The notes: generated by a model from the letters alone, not told the origin. 64,000 nucleotides of DNA from CAIUKX01 sp964580965 (GCA_964580965.1 CAZOLZ010000002.1:1-64000), one strand, 5' to 3'; counted from the stretch's first letter, positions 44,213 to 53,451 are shown. A program made the numbers and translations.

Positions 44213-44653
44213 CTAAAATTTTCTTAATAAGGAATTATAAATTACTAAAAGCTCATCTTTTGGGATTATAATTAAAGCTTTAGATCCGTTGATTATAAAT
44301 GTCTGTTGAACATCTTTAACAGATAAATCATAACACAATAAATTGTCATTAATAGAATTTTTACACTTCCTTTTCTTTTCATTCAAAAGAGGATACTTCA
44401 CAAGGTTAGCTTTTGCTCCAATATCTTTAACTTGATATCCGTAAGTTATTAAACAATGTTTATACAAAATCAAACCCGGATTTTCTTCTAATAATCTTTG
44501 GTATTGTTCTTTACCATAAAAATCTTCAACTAATGGATTAATTTTTTCCTGATTAGGGATATTCATATCACTTTCAGAAAATTCTTGCGCATTTGAGTTA
44601 GCAAAGGGAAGAATCAAAAGAAGCAATGCAAAACAAACCTGCTTTTTAGTCAT
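44213..44653 (-). CDS. Small exported protein of unknown function
   Basis: A 146-residue protein with a signal peptide (about 1-23, ending NSNAQ). No lipobox. The mature part is helical and charged with four cysteines (KHCLITY, RKCKNS, LLCYDLS), and ends in a hydrophobic strand plus LLVIYNSLLRKF. It is 3 bases upstream of the giant T9SS gene and surely shares its transcript. I recognise no family. It does not resemble PorP/SprF, the usual neighbour of type B T9SS cargo. A role as partner or expression-linked accessory of the giant protein is inference. Confidence 0.7.
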   Translation of the reverse strand: MTKKQVCFALLLLILPFANSNAQEFSESDMNIPNQEKINPLVEDFYGKEQYQRLLEENPGLILYKHCLITYGYQVKDIGAKANLVKYPLLNEKKRKCKNSINDNLLCYDLSVKDVQQTFIINGSKALIIIPKDELLVIYNSLLRKF

Positions 44654-44974
44654 TCTTTAAGAGTTTCATTAAAATAATTCAGAGCAAAACAATATAGCGA
44701 CAAAGAATAAGAAGAAATTTAATTGCACAAATTATCTGGAGAGTATCTTATGTGCAAATTAAATCACTATTTTTTTGCTCTGAGCAAATAAAATCAAAAT
44801 GAAAGGATAAAACAAAATGTAAAGCTTTAATGGTAGATGAATTCGAGAATTAACATTAATGATACGAATGGTTAATTTTAAACCTTAATAATTTAAGCTT
44901 AAACACTTGAAATTCAGATAATAAAATAGATAACAAATCAATCGAAACATACAATCAATAAAGAATATTAAAGG
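44654..44974. other. 321-base intergenic region with nested inverted repeats
   Basis: No ORF of note. It holds the inverted-repeat structure at 44679-44783 and a GTTTAAGC-type palindrome near 44893-44905. It separates hemF (ending at 44975) from the start of the small exported protein at 44653. Confidence 0.6.
44679..44783. repeat. Nested inverted repeat, about 105 bases
   Basis: Outer arms 44679-44689 and 44773-44783 are a perfect 11-bp inverted repeat; inner arms 44709-44721 and 44752-44765 pair over 13 bp with one bulged base. The right outer arm is part of a 15-base palindrome TTTGCTCTGAGCAAA (44774-44788). Confidence 0.75.
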
Positions 44975-45874
44975 TTAGCCATTCACCCAATCAATACTTT
45001 TTTTCAGCATTTCAATTGTTTTATATTCATCAGTATTAGGGCTTGGAACTAAATTATATTCCCAATTAGCTAAAGGAGGCAAACTCATTAAGATTGACTC
45101 TGTCCTTCCTCCTGAAAACAACCCAAACTTAGTACCTCTATCGTTAACTAAATTAAATTCTACATACCTTCCCCTTCTCAAATTTCGCCATTTAATATTC
45201 TCTTCCGTGAATTTTTTATCTTTTCCAAAACTAACCTGTTCAGCATAAATTTCAGGAAAGGAATCACCTAACTTAATAGCGAAATCAAACAACTTTTCTT
45301 TACTTAAACCAGAATTATCTTCATTTATATGATCATAAAAGATTCCTCCCACACCTCTTGTTTCATTCCTATGAGGTATAAAAAAGTAATCATCTGCTTG
45401 ATCTTTAAAAGCTGAATAAAATTCCTTATTATATTGATCACAAATACTTTTCAACTTTTGATGAAAATATTTTGCTTGAGTTTTTTCTACATAATGTGGA
45501 GTAAGATCAATACCACCACCAAACCAGTAAACTCCTGTTGAAAGCTCAAAGTATCTTACATTCATGTGAATAATTGGAACGAATGGATTTTTAGGGTGTA
45601 AAACAATAGATACTCCTGTTGCAAAAAAATGATTCCCATCTAAATTTAACTGCCTTTTCATTAGATCAGAAACAGGACCATAAACCTTAGAAAAAGCAAC
45701 GCCTCCCTTTTCTATTACAGCCCCCTCTTTTATTGTTCTTGTATATCCACCACCTCCTTCTGTTCGCTCCCATGGATCTTCAGAAAAAATAGCTTTTCCA
45801 TCAATTTTTTCGAGCTTTGAGGTAATCCTACATTGAAGTTCTCTCATTTGCTCAGCAATATAATCTTTAGTCAT
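44975..45874 (-). CDS. hemF: Coproporphyrinogen III oxidase, oxygen-dependent
   Basis: Oxidative decarboxylation of coproporphyrinogen III to protoporphyrinogen IX using O2, in heme synthesis. The 299-residue protein shows EDPWERTEGGGGYTR near 29-43, MNVRYFELSTGVYWFGGGID near 104-123, and FFIPHRNETRGVGGIFYD near 164-181, the family hallmarks. Near the C-terminus GLFSGGRTESILMSLPPLA is conserved. Aerobic enzyme, so the organism makes heme with oxygen. Its start overlaps the stop of the upstream LysM gene by 8 bases. Confidence 0.96.
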   Translation of the reverse strand: MTKDYIAEQMRELQCRITSKLEKIDGKAIFSEDPWERTEGGGGYTRTIKEGAVIEKGGVAFSKVYGPVSDLMKRQLNLDGNHFFATGVSIVLHPKNPFVPIIHMNVRYFELSTGVYWFGGGIDLTPHYVEKTQAKYFHQKLKSICDQYNKEFYSAFKDQADDYFFIPHRNETRGVGGIFYDHINEDNSGLSKEKLFDFAIKLGDSFPEIYAEQVSFGKDKKFTEENIKWRNLRRGRYVEFNLVNDRGTKFGLFSGGRTESILMSLPPLANWEYNLVPSPNTDEYKTIEMLKKSIDWVNG

Positions 45875-47756
45875 TTTCTAAATCTTTTATATTAAAAATC
45901 TCAAAATCTTTTTGACACAAAATCTCTACTGCATGATTTTCAAAACCATTTGACTCTCCTTTTGTCAACGGAATATACCTCCCTAGTACATAATTAAAGT
46001 CAATGCTATTATTCATCATGTACAATATTGAATATGCCATTGTAACATCATATGCTAAAGCAGACATCTTCGTTAAATCTAATTCATATTTCAACCTTAT
46101 TTTTTTTGCAAGCTCAACTGTTTCATCATATTTAAAATTAAAATCGTTTGGTGATGCAAAATGAAAATTAAACTTATTTCGATACGCTCCATTCATACTT
46201 TGAAAAGTCAACCACTCTTTAGTTCCAAATACAGTTATATCCCCATTTAAATTAGTGGCTACCGAAATCAAATCTGATATAAAACTCAACGATGTTGGTT
46301 CATCTGAAACAGGAACAAAAAATAATATTTTAATACCTTTCTGAACAAACATCTTATAGTCTTCAAGTGTAGTCTCATTAATCTTAACCTCTGAACCAGT
46401 CAATAAATCTTTGATATATGTTCTAAAATATTCATACTTTAAAATATCAACTGCTTCTTTTGGTTTAACTAAAACCAACATTTCTTTTGTTTGATTTAAA
46501 CGCTCAACAATATATTTTGCAGACTCTTCCATCAAAACAAAGTCTGAAGCTATAGCAATTTGAACCTCAGGGTTATTTTTTAAAACTTTTGTATCAGTTG
46601 ATACTGGACAAACCATCTTAACTTTCTTTAGAAAACACCAATTAGCAACCATTTCAACTGTATTAGGAAATAGTGGACCTATAACTAAATCGACATCTTC
46701 ATTTTCCAATGAATCCAAAACACTAGATACAACTGACGTATCCCCTTTGGTATCAATAAAATCGACATTTAAATTTAATCCTAAATTCTTTAAAGAATCT
46801 AATGCTATATTAGCTCCGACATAAAAATCAGCAGATAAATCAGTTACCTTATCCCTAAATGCAATCTCTCTTTGATTCGTAGAGTCTGGTATTAGTTTAT
46901 CCAAATAAAAAGGTAATAAATAAACCACTTTATAAGAATCTTTCTTTTTAAATGTACATGTAGAATCAATTAAAATCTCATCTTGTTTTGGAAGCTTTCT
47001 AACCTCTACCTCAACACCATTATCCATCACTACAGGAATATTGACAACATCTCCGATTGAGATCCCTTTTCGTGGAATCTTATTGTGAGCATACAACTCT
47101 TTCATGGGAATCATGTAACGCTTAGAAATACTATATAGAGTTTCTCCTTTGAGAACTCTATGTTTAATCATTGTATCTGATTTAAGTACTAACTCTTCTG
47201 ACTTTTTTTCTTGTTTACTCTCATCTTTAACTTGCCCATCAAGTTTGGTAAACTTATCAATAGTTGATAAAGTATTTAAATTATTTCCGACAGCTTGATT
47301 TTTTTTTGTTTTTTGAAGTAATTTTTCTTTTCGATCGATTGATGTTAATATCCTTAATTCCTGACCTATCTTAAGCCCTTCATTCAAAAAAGGGTTAGCC
47401 TCCTTTATCAGATCAATACTTACACCATACTTTTTAGATATCCCATAAAGCGTTTCTTTTGCTTTAACTTTATGTAAAATCACTTTTTTTTCCTTTTGAA
47501 CTGAATTAACCTCAGGCATAGGAATTAAAACCTTCTGTCCCTCTTTTAACTCTTCTCCTAAACCAGGGTTAATATTTTTTATATCATCAATGGATACATT
47601 ATATAAACGATATAAGCCATAGAGAGAATTACCTGGCTGAACAATATGCACATAGAATTGCTTTCCTTCTTGAGAAATAATTTCATCACTTTTTTGTGAA
47701 AAAACAACTCCAAAAGTCGTAAAAAAACAAATCAAAAACATTATAATCTTATACAT
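45867..47756 (-). CDS. LysM domain plus periplasmic-binding-like protein
   Basis: Exported 629-residue protein (ATG at 47756; the frame extends to a TTG at 47765). Signal peptide is about 1-21. Three LysM modules follow at about 28-75, 89-135 and 195-240 (YGLYRLYNVSIDDI, LYGISKKYGVSIDLI, LYSISKRYMIPMKEL), which bind peptidoglycan. The rest (about 270-625) is a type 1 periplasmic-binding (leucine-binding-protein-like) fold, with VYLLPFYLDKLIPDST near 275 and DLVIGPLFPNTVEMV near 360. Such fusions occur in Bacteroidota and probably sense or sort cell-wall components; ligand unknown. Coupled to hemF by overlap. Confidence 0.87.
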   Translation of the reverse strand: MYKIIMFLICFFTTFGVVFSQKSDEIISQEGKQFYVHIVQPGNSLYGLYRLYNVSIDDIKNINPGLGEELKEGQKVLIPMPEVNSVQKEKKVILHKVKAKETLYGISKKYGVSIDLIKEANPFLNEGLKIGQELRILTSIDRKEKLLQKTKKNQAVGNNLNTLSTIDKFTKLDGQVKDESKQEKKSEELVLKSDTMIKHRVLKGETLYSISKRYMIPMKELYAHNKIPRKGISIGDVVNIPVVMDNGVEVEVRKLPKQDEILIDSTCTFKKKDSYKVVYLLPFYLDKLIPDSTNQREIAFRDKVTDLSADFYVGANIALDSLKNLGLNLNVDFIDTKGDTSVVSSVLDSLENEDVDLVIGPLFPNTVEMVANWCFLKKVKMVCPVSTDTKVLKNNPEVQIAIASDFVLMEESAKYIVERLNQTKEMLVLVKPKEAVDILKYEYFRTYIKDLLTGSEVKINETTLEDYKMFVQKGIKILFFVPVSDEPTSLSFISDLISVATNLNGDITVFGTKEWLTFQSMNGAYRNKFNFHFASPNDFNFKYDETVELAKKIRLKYELDLTKMSALAYDVTMAYSILYMMNNSIDFNYVLGRYIPLTKGESNGFENHAVEILCQKDFEIFNIKDLEND

Positions 47757-47765
47757 ATCAATCAA

Positions 47766-47806
47766 TTTAAAAAAGAAACCCCAAACATTATGCCTAACGT
47801 TTGGGG
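47766..47806 (-). terminator. Terminator of guaA
   Basis: CCCCAAAC (47779-47786) pairs with GTTTGGGG (47799-47806); on the reverse strand it is followed by TTTC and a T6 run. Confidence 0.85.
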
Positions 47807-47843
47807 AGTTAAAGTTATTTAAAAAAATGAATTATTGTCAATT

Positions 47844-49376
47844 TTATTCCCATTCAATTGTTGCCGGTGGCTTAGAACTAATATCGTATGTTACCCTATT
47901 AATCCCTTTTACATGATTTATAATTTTATTCGAAACCTTAGCCAAAAACTCATAAGGTAAATGACACCAGTCCGCAGTCATACCATCTGTAGATGTTACA
48001 GCTCTTAATGCAACAGCATTTTCATACGTTCTTTCATCCCCCATTACACCGACAGACTGGACAGGTAAAAAAATTGCTCCAGCTTGCCATACATCTTTGT
48101 ATAAATTATCTTCTTTTAATCCTGAAATAAAAATATGATCAACTTCTTGCAAGATAGCAACTTTTTCCGCAGTAACTTCACCTAAGATTCTGATCCCTAA
48201 TCCTGGACCAGGAAATGGATGTCTCTCTAAAATATTTTCAGGGATTTCAAGTGAACGACCTACCCTTCTTACTTCGTCTTTAAACAAAAGTCTCAAAGGC
48301 TCAACTACCTGTAACTTCATGTAATCAGGTAAACCTCCAACATTATGATGAGATTTAATTGTTTGAGAAGGGCCTCCATTCACAGAAACAGATTCGATTA
48401 CATCAGGATAAATTGTTCCTTGCCCCAACCATTTAGCATCTTCTACCAATTTAGATTCTTCATCAAAAACATCGATAAAAACTTTACCAATTGCTTTTCT
48501 TTTTAACTCTGGATCTGTTAAACCTTTTAATTCATCATAAAACTTTGAGGAAGCATCTACTCCTTTAACATTTAAACCTAGCCCCTTGTAAGAATCTAAT
48601 ACAGATTCAAATTCGTTTTTGCGCAATAACCCATTATCAACAAAAATGCAATGTAAGTTACTCCCGATTGCTTTATGCAACAAAACTGCTGCGACAGAAG
48701 AATCAACTCCTCCTGATAAACCTAAAATTACTTTATCAGAACCTATCTTTGCTTTTAATTGTTCAACTGTTGACTCAACAAATGAGTCTGGAGTCCAACT
48801 TTGAGAACATTTACAAATATCGACGATGAAATTCTTCAACAAAACTGCACCTTCTAATGAATGGTAAACTTCAGGATGAAATTGTATACCATATGTTTGT
48901 TCTCCATTTATATGATACCCTGCTATATCTACATCTTTTGTACTAGCAATGACCTCATAATTTTCAGGCACTCTTTTTATTGTGTCTCCGTGAGACATCC
49001 ATACTTGAGAACCAATAGAAACTCCTTTAGTTAACTCATGAGATTGATTCACAAAAGATAAGTTTGCTCTACCGTACTCTCTAATCGTAGACGGTAAAAC
49101 TTCTCCTCCGTAATTATTCGATAAAAACTGTGCACCGAAACAAACCCCTAATAAAGGAAACTTACCTTTTATTGCCTCCAAATCAGGTTTAGGGGCATTT
49201 TCATCTCTAGTTGAGAAAGGGCTTCCTGATAAAATCACACCTTTAATTTTTGATGATAATTCAGGAACTTTATTCCAGGGATGAATTTCACAATATACGT
49301 TTAATTCACGAACTCTTCTTGCTATTAACTGCGTATATTGAGAGCCGAAATCTAAAATTAAAATCATTTCTTTCAT
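47844..49376 (-). CDS. guaA: GMP synthase (glutamine-hydrolysing)
   Basis: Converts XMP to GMP with glutamine and ATP. The 510-residue enzyme has an N-terminal class I glutamine amidotransferase (catalytic Cys in LGVCFGAQF near 79, His/Glu in YGIQFHPEVYHS near 166-168), then a PP-loop ATPase domain with LSGGVDSSVAA near 220, and the C-terminal dimerisation domain ending ISSKPPATIEWE. A TATCTTTG box 4 bases before the ATG hints that translation may start at the next ATG (49367, MILILDFG) or that the transcript is leaderless. Confidence 0.97.
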   Translation of the reverse strand: MKEMILILDFGSQYTQLIARRVRELNVYCEIHPWNKVPELSSKIKGVILSGSPFSTRDENAPKPDLEAIKGKFPLLGVCFGAQFLSNNYGGEVLPSTIREYGRANLSFVNQSHELTKGVSIGSQVWMSHGDTIKRVPENYEVIASTKDVDIAGYHINGEQTYGIQFHPEVYHSLEGAVLLKNFIVDICKCSQSWTPDSFVESTVEQLKAKIGSDKVILGLSGGVDSSVAAVLLHKAIGSNLHCIFVDNGLLRKNEFESVLDSYKGLGLNVKGVDASSKFYDELKGLTDPELKRKAIGKVFIDVFDEESKLVEDAKWLGQGTIYPDVIESVSVNGGPSQTIKSHHNVGGLPDYMKLQVVEPLRLLFKDEVRRVGRSLEIPENILERHPFPGPGLGIRILGEVTAEKVAILQEVDHIFISGLKEDNLYKDVWQAGAIFLPVQSVGVMGDERTYENAVALRAVTSTDGMTADWCHLPYEFLAKVSNKIINHVKGINRVTYDISSKPPATIEWE

Positions 49377-49380
49377 ATGA

Positions 49381-49388
49381 CAAAGATA
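49381..49388 (-). promoter_or_regulatory. -7 element of guaA
   Basis: Reverse-strand TATCTTTG, 4 bases upstream of the first ATG. Confidence 0.5.
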
Positions 49389-49437
49389 ATTTGAAAAATC
49401 TTCACTTTTACTTTTTAAATCTACTTATTTCAAAAGA

Positions 49438-51252
49438 TTAATTTTGCATCGCTTGAAGTTCAACAAAATTAGCATATAAACCATTTTTATCCATAAGAGA
49501 ATTATGTGTTCCTTCTTCAACCACATTTCCTTTTTCTAAAACTAAGATTTTATCTGCTTTTTTAATCGTTGATAGACGATGAGCTATCACAATTGAAGTC
49601 CTTCCTAACATCAATTGTTCCAAGGCATCTTGAACTAACTTTTCAGACTCGGAATCCAATGCTGAAGTAGCTTCATCTAAAATTAAAATCGTGGGATTTT
49701 TAAGAATAGCTCGAGCAATTGCTATACGTTGTTTTTGACCTCCAGACAATTGAATCCCCCTATCACCTACCTGTGTATCAAATCCTTCCGGAAATGAATT
49801 AATAAATTCATATGCATTTGCTTTTTTAGCAGCTTCAACAGCTTCCTTTTCAGAAGCTTCAGGCCTACCAAAAAGGATGTTTTCTAAAATTGATCCTGCA
49901 AATAGTATAACTTCTTGAGGAACAATTGCAATATGTTTTCTTAAGTGTTTTGTCTCTATGGACTTAATATCAACTCCATCAAACAGGAGATGTCCTTCAT
50001 TAACTTTATAGTAATTTAAAAGTAAAGAAGAAATTGTTGATTTCCCTGCTCCAGAAGCACCAACTAAAGCAACTGTTTGATTCTTCTCTATTTTAAAACC
50101 AACATTACTCAAAACGCTAATATCAGCACGTTGAGGATATGAAAAAGATACATTTTGAAACTCAATTTCTCCTTTGATTTCATTTTGAATTGTACCCTTC
50201 AAAATTTCTTTTTCATTATCTTGTTGAATAATCTGCATTAAATTATCAGTTGCACCTATCGATTTCTGGATTGATGCATATAAATCTGGAACTGAACTAA
50301 TAGAAGCAACCATCATAATTGTATACAACATAAAAGAGAAAAAATCAGCTGAACTTAATTCAGGGTTACTACCTTGTGTCAGTAATAAACCTTGCCAGAT
50401 AATAAAGACTATCGCACCTGTCATACAAAAAATAATGAAAGAAATAAACAAACCTCTCCAAACCCCAGCTTTAACACTCAATCTCTTTATTTCATCAAGA
50501 TTATTCTCGTATTTTTTTAACAAGAATAATTCATTTGTAAATGCCTTTACATTACTTATCCCCATCAAAGCCTCCTCAACTATTGAATTTGATTCCGCCG
50601 AATGATCTTGAGCTTGCTTTGAAAGCTTTCGAATAAAACGACCAAAAAAAACAGCAATTAAAGCCATTACAGGAACTGTACCTACCATTATCAAGGATAA
50701 CTTCAATGATATAAACAATAATAAAATGATTGATCCAAACACTGTAATTATCTGTCTAAAAAACTCAGCAATTGTTGTCCTTAAAGTTTCTTGTATCTGA
50801 TTGATATCATTGGCTATTCTACTAGTCAATTCCCCTACTTTATTTTTATTAAAAAAATCCATAGGCATGTAGACTAACTTTTCAAAAGCCTTATATCGAA
50901 TATCTTTAAGTGTATTTTCAGTCACATTTGTAAATAAAATAACTCTGAAATAAGAAAATACTGCTTGAATACCAAAAAGTACAAATAACAAAATGACTAC
51001 AGTGTTGATATTTTCAATTGAGATTAGCGACAAAGAATCTGTCAATGATACACTCTTGCCAGCAGAACCCAAAAGTTGCCCCATTAAATAAGGAAAAAAA
51101 ATCATTGTAGATGAACTTAGAATCAAAAATAGCCATCCAATTATGAAACGGAACTTGTATGGCTTTAAGTAATCAAATATCCCTTTAGCTCGATTTATAG
51201 ACTCTTTCGAAACTTTTACTTTTTCTTTTTCCTTCTTTTTAGGACGTAGCAT
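49438..51252 (-). CDS. ABC transporter, fused permease and ATPase (exporter type)
   Basis: Homodimeric ABC exporter, 604 residues. The six-helix TM domain covers about 30-335 and the nucleotide-binding domain about 360-600: Walker A ALVGASGAGKSTIS near 393-406, signature LSGGQKQRIAIARAIL near 502-517, Walker B ILILDEATSALDSE near 522-535, and the H-loop IVIAHRLS near 554. It resembles the MsbA/lipid-flippase and drug-exporter group; substrate cannot be told. It lies 60 bases after guaA in the opposite sense of transcription order (upstream of it on the reverse strand) with its own -7 box at 51274. Confidence 0.92.
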   Translation of the reverse strand: MLRPKKKEKEKVKVSKESINRAKGIFDYLKPYKFRFIIGWLFLILSSSTMIFFPYLMGQLLGSAGKSVSLTDSLSLISIENINTVVILLFVLFGIQAVFSYFRVILFTNVTENTLKDIRYKAFEKLVYMPMDFFNKNKVGELTSRIANDINQIQETLRTTIAEFFRQIITVFGSIILLLFISLKLSLIMVGTVPVMALIAVFFGRFIRKLSKQAQDHSAESNSIVEEALMGISNVKAFTNELFLLKKYENNLDEIKRLSVKAGVWRGLFISFIIFCMTGAIVFIIWQGLLLTQGSNPELSSADFFSFMLYTIMMVASISSVPDLYASIQKSIGATDNLMQIIQQDNEKEILKGTIQNEIKGEIEFQNVSFSYPQRADISVLSNVGFKIEKNQTVALVGASGAGKSTISSLLLNYYKVNEGHLLFDGVDIKSIETKHLRKHIAIVPQEVILFAGSILENILFGRPEASEKEAVEAAKKANAYEFINSFPEGFDTQVGDRGIQLSGGQKQRIAIARAILKNPTILILDEATSALDSESEKLVQDALEQLMLGRTSIVIAHRLSTIKKADKILVLEKGNVVEEGTHNSLMDKNGLYANFVELQAMQN

Positions 51253-51273
51253 TATATTTGTTTAAATTTTCTA

Positions 51274-51281
51274 CAAAAATA
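51274..51281 (-). promoter_or_regulatory. -7 element of the ABC exporter
   Basis: Reverse-strand TATTTTTG, 21 bases from the ATG. Confidence 0.5.
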
Positions 51282-51353
51282 ATGTACTATCTACGTAAAT
51301 CTATTTTTTTTGTGATTTTTTATAAAAAGTCTTTTATCATAAAAAAATATTCG

Positions 51354-51361
51354 TATCTTTG
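51354..51361 (+). promoter_or_regulatory. -7 element of rpmH
   Basis: TATCTTTG followed by C, 45 bases before the rpmH ATG. Confidence 0.55.
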
Positions 51362-51406
51362 CATTCCGATTTTAGAAGAAAACACGATTTTTAAAGAAAA
51401 TATATT

Positions 51407-51568
51407 ATGAGTAAAAGAACGTTTCAACCTTCGAACAGAAAAAGAGTAAACAAGCATGGATTCAGAGCTAGAATGGCTACAAAAAATGGTCGTAAAGTTT
51501 TAGCTGCACGTCGTGCTAAAGGAAGAAAAAGATTGACAGTTTCTAGTGAAGGATCTCACAAGCGTTAA
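51407..51568 (+). CDS. rpmH: 50S ribosomal protein L34
   Basis: A 53-residue basic ribosomal protein. It reads SKRTFQPSNRKRVNKHGFRA (residues 2-21), the L34 hallmark, and the middle and end are rich in Arg and Lys with GRKVLAARRAKGRK near 28-41. It carries the usual Bacteroidota C-terminal extension ending SSEGSHKR. Not next to rnpA here, which differs from many bacteria. It has its own promoter and a terminator at 51588. It is short enough that simple length-filtered scans miss it. Confidence 0.97.
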   Translation: MSKRTFQPSNRKRVNKHGFRARMATKNGRKVLAARRAKGRKRLTVSSEGSHKR

Positions 51569-51587
51569 TCAACTCTTTAAAGATAGT

Positions 51588-51621
51588 AATGCCGGTGATA
51601 ATTTCATCGGCATTTTTTTTT
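51588..51621 (+). terminator. Terminator after rpmH
   Basis: Eleven-bp stem including one G-U pair (51588-51598 with 51604-51614), then T run. Confidence 0.9.
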
Positions 51622-51683
51622 AAAATAACTTTCACCTTTAAATCTTCTTTACTAACTTAGGTTATAATTTAAACACTTAAATC

Positions 51684-53222
51684 ATGTTAGTAAAAACTTA
51701 TGGAAGTACCGTTTTCGGTATTGATGCTACCACCATCACAATTGAAGTTAATGTTGCAAATGGAGTTAATTTTATTTTAGTAGGATTGCCTGACAATGCA
51801 GTAAAAGAAAGTCAACAACGTATCAAAGCAGCATTAAAAAACAACAACTTAAAATATCCAGGTAAAGAAATAACTGTGAACCTTGCACCTGCGGATATTC
51901 GAAAAGAAGGCTCAACTTTTGATCTACCAATAGCTATTGGAATCCTAGCTGCGAGTGAACAAATAAAAGCAAACAAACTCAGTGAATACTTAATTCTAGG
52001 CGAATTATCTCTAGACGGAAAATTAAATCCTATGAAAGGAGTTCTGCCAATTGCCATACAAGCAAAAAAAGAAAATTTCAAAGGTATTATTTTACCAAAA
52101 GAAAACGCTAAAGAAGCGGCTATTGTGAATGAACTAGAAATTTATGGTGCAGAAAACTTAAATGAAGTCGTCAATTTATTAAATGGTAAAAACAATATTC
52201 AACCTACAAAAATTGATCTTTCGAATGAATTTGAGTCAAAACTAAACGAATTGGAAATTGATTTCAAAGATGTTAAAGGACAATCCAATATAAAAAGAGC
52301 CTTTGAAATTGCAGCAGCAGGAGGACATAACGTTATACTAATAGGACCTCCAGGCTCAGGAAAATCAATGTTAGCGAAAAGGTTTCCAACGATTTTACCT
52401 CCAATGACAATTGATGAGTCTCTTGAAACAACTAAGATTCATAGTGTAGCAGGTAAAACAGGAAAAGAAATTGGTTTAATCACTCAGCGACCATTTAGAA
52501 AGCCTCACCATACAATTTCAGATGTTGCTCTTGTGGGAGGGGGAGGGTATCCACAACCTGGGGAGATTTCACTAGCTCACAACGGCGTCTTATTTCTTGA
52601 TGAATTACCTGAATACAAAAGAACCGTACTAGAGGTTATGCGCCAACCGCTTGAGGATAGAAATGTTACAATATCAAGAGCTAAATTTTCAATTGATTTT
52701 CCTGCTGGATTCATGTTGGTTGCAGCAATGAACCCTTGTCCTTGTGGCTATTATAACCACCCTGAAAAAGAATGTTTATGTGGCTCTGGAAACGTTCAAA
52801 AATACCTAAATAAAATATCTGGTCCTCTTTTAGATCGAATAGATTTACACGTAGAAGTTACTCCTGTCAATTACGATGAACTAACCTCAAAAGAAGAATC
52901 TGAAAATTCAAAATCGATCAGAGAAAGAGTCATTCAAGCAAGGCTAATTCAAGAAAAAAGATTTGAATCCAATAAAGGAATTCATTGCAACGCTCAAATG
53001 AATAGTAAATCCATTCAAACTAATTGTAATCTTGAAGGTCAGAGTATAGAAATCTTAAAAAATGCCATGGATAAATTAGGTCTTTCAGCACGAGCATACG
53101 ATAGAATTTTAAAAGTAGCTCGAACAATAGCTGACCTAGATAACGCTCAAAACATTGAAAGTCAACATATATCAGAAGCGATACAATTCAGAAATTTAGA
53201 TAAAGATGGATGGGCTGGTTAA
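51684..53222 (+). CDS. YifB/ComM family magnesium-chelatase-like AAA+ ATPase
   Basis: AAA+ helicase of the ComM family, which promotes branch migration during integration of transforming DNA in some bacteria. The 512-residue protein has the N-terminal ChlI-like domain (VNVANGVNFILVGLPD near 23-38), Walker A IGPPGSGKSMLAKRF near 216-230, Walker B FLDELPEYKR near 302-311, and the zinc-like CPCGYYNHPEKECLCG near 351-366. HHTISDVALVGGG near 275 and RIDLHVEV near 387 are conserved. Isolated gene, about 40 bases before an assembly gap begins; no other competence gene is visible. Confidence 0.93.
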   Translation: MLVKTYGSTVFGIDATTITIEVNVANGVNFILVGLPDNAVKESQQRIKAALKNNNLKYPGKEITVNLAPADIRKEGSTFDLPIAIGILAASEQIKANKLSEYLILGELSLDGKLNPMKGVLPIAIQAKKENFKGIILPKENAKEAAIVNELEIYGAENLNEVVNLLNGKNNIQPTKIDLSNEFESKLNELEIDFKDVKGQSNIKRAFEIAAAGGHNVILIGPPGSGKSMLAKRFPTILPPMTIDESLETTKIHSVAGKTGKEIGLITQRPFRKPHHTISDVALVGGGGYPQPGEISLAHNGVLFLDELPEYKRTVLEVMRQPLEDRNVTISRAKFSIDFPAGFMLVAAMNPCPCGYYNHPEKECLCGSGNVQKYLNKISGPLLDRIDLHVEVTPVNYDELTSKEESENSKSIRERVIQARLIQEKRFESNKGIHCNAQMNSKSIQTNCNLEGQSIEILKNAMDKLGLSARAYDRILKVARTIADLDNAQNIESQHISEAIQFRNLDKDGWAG

Positions 53223-53264
53223 AACACAATAGCTGTTATTAAAATTAATATTACAAAACTTTGA

Positions 53265-53364
53265 NNNNNNNNNNNNNNNNNNNNNNNNNNNNNNNNNNNN
53301 NNNNNNNNNNNNNNNNNNNNNNNNNNNNNNNNNNNNNNNNNNNNNNNNNNNNNNNNNNNNNNNN
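53265..53364. other. Assembly gap of 100 N
   Basis: Exactly 100 undetermined bases, a conventional scaffold-gap size, so the true distance is unknown. The sequence just right of it (53365-53392) is two copies of AAGAGTACTCTT separated by AAAA, each copy self-palindromic. Confidence 0.98.
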
Positions 53365-53392
53365 AAGAGTACTCTTAAAAAAGAGTACTCTT
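53365..53392. repeat. Tandem palindrome at the gap edge (possible terminator)
   Basis: AAGAGTACTCTT occurs at 53365-53376 and 53381-53392. The two can form a 12-bp hairpin with an AAAA loop, which would terminate the reverse T9SS gene; the tract that should follow lies in the gap. Confidence 0.6.
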
Positions 53393-53451
53393 TGAAAAGC
53401 TTGTAACAACTCTTTTACTTTTCAATAATAGAGTCGTTTGTAGATTTAAAA

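Noticed and set aside
53365..53392. Insertion sequence end at the gap
   Set aside because: The palindrome better fits a terminator of the T9SS gene; no transposase or target duplication is visible, but the gap prevents a firm answer.
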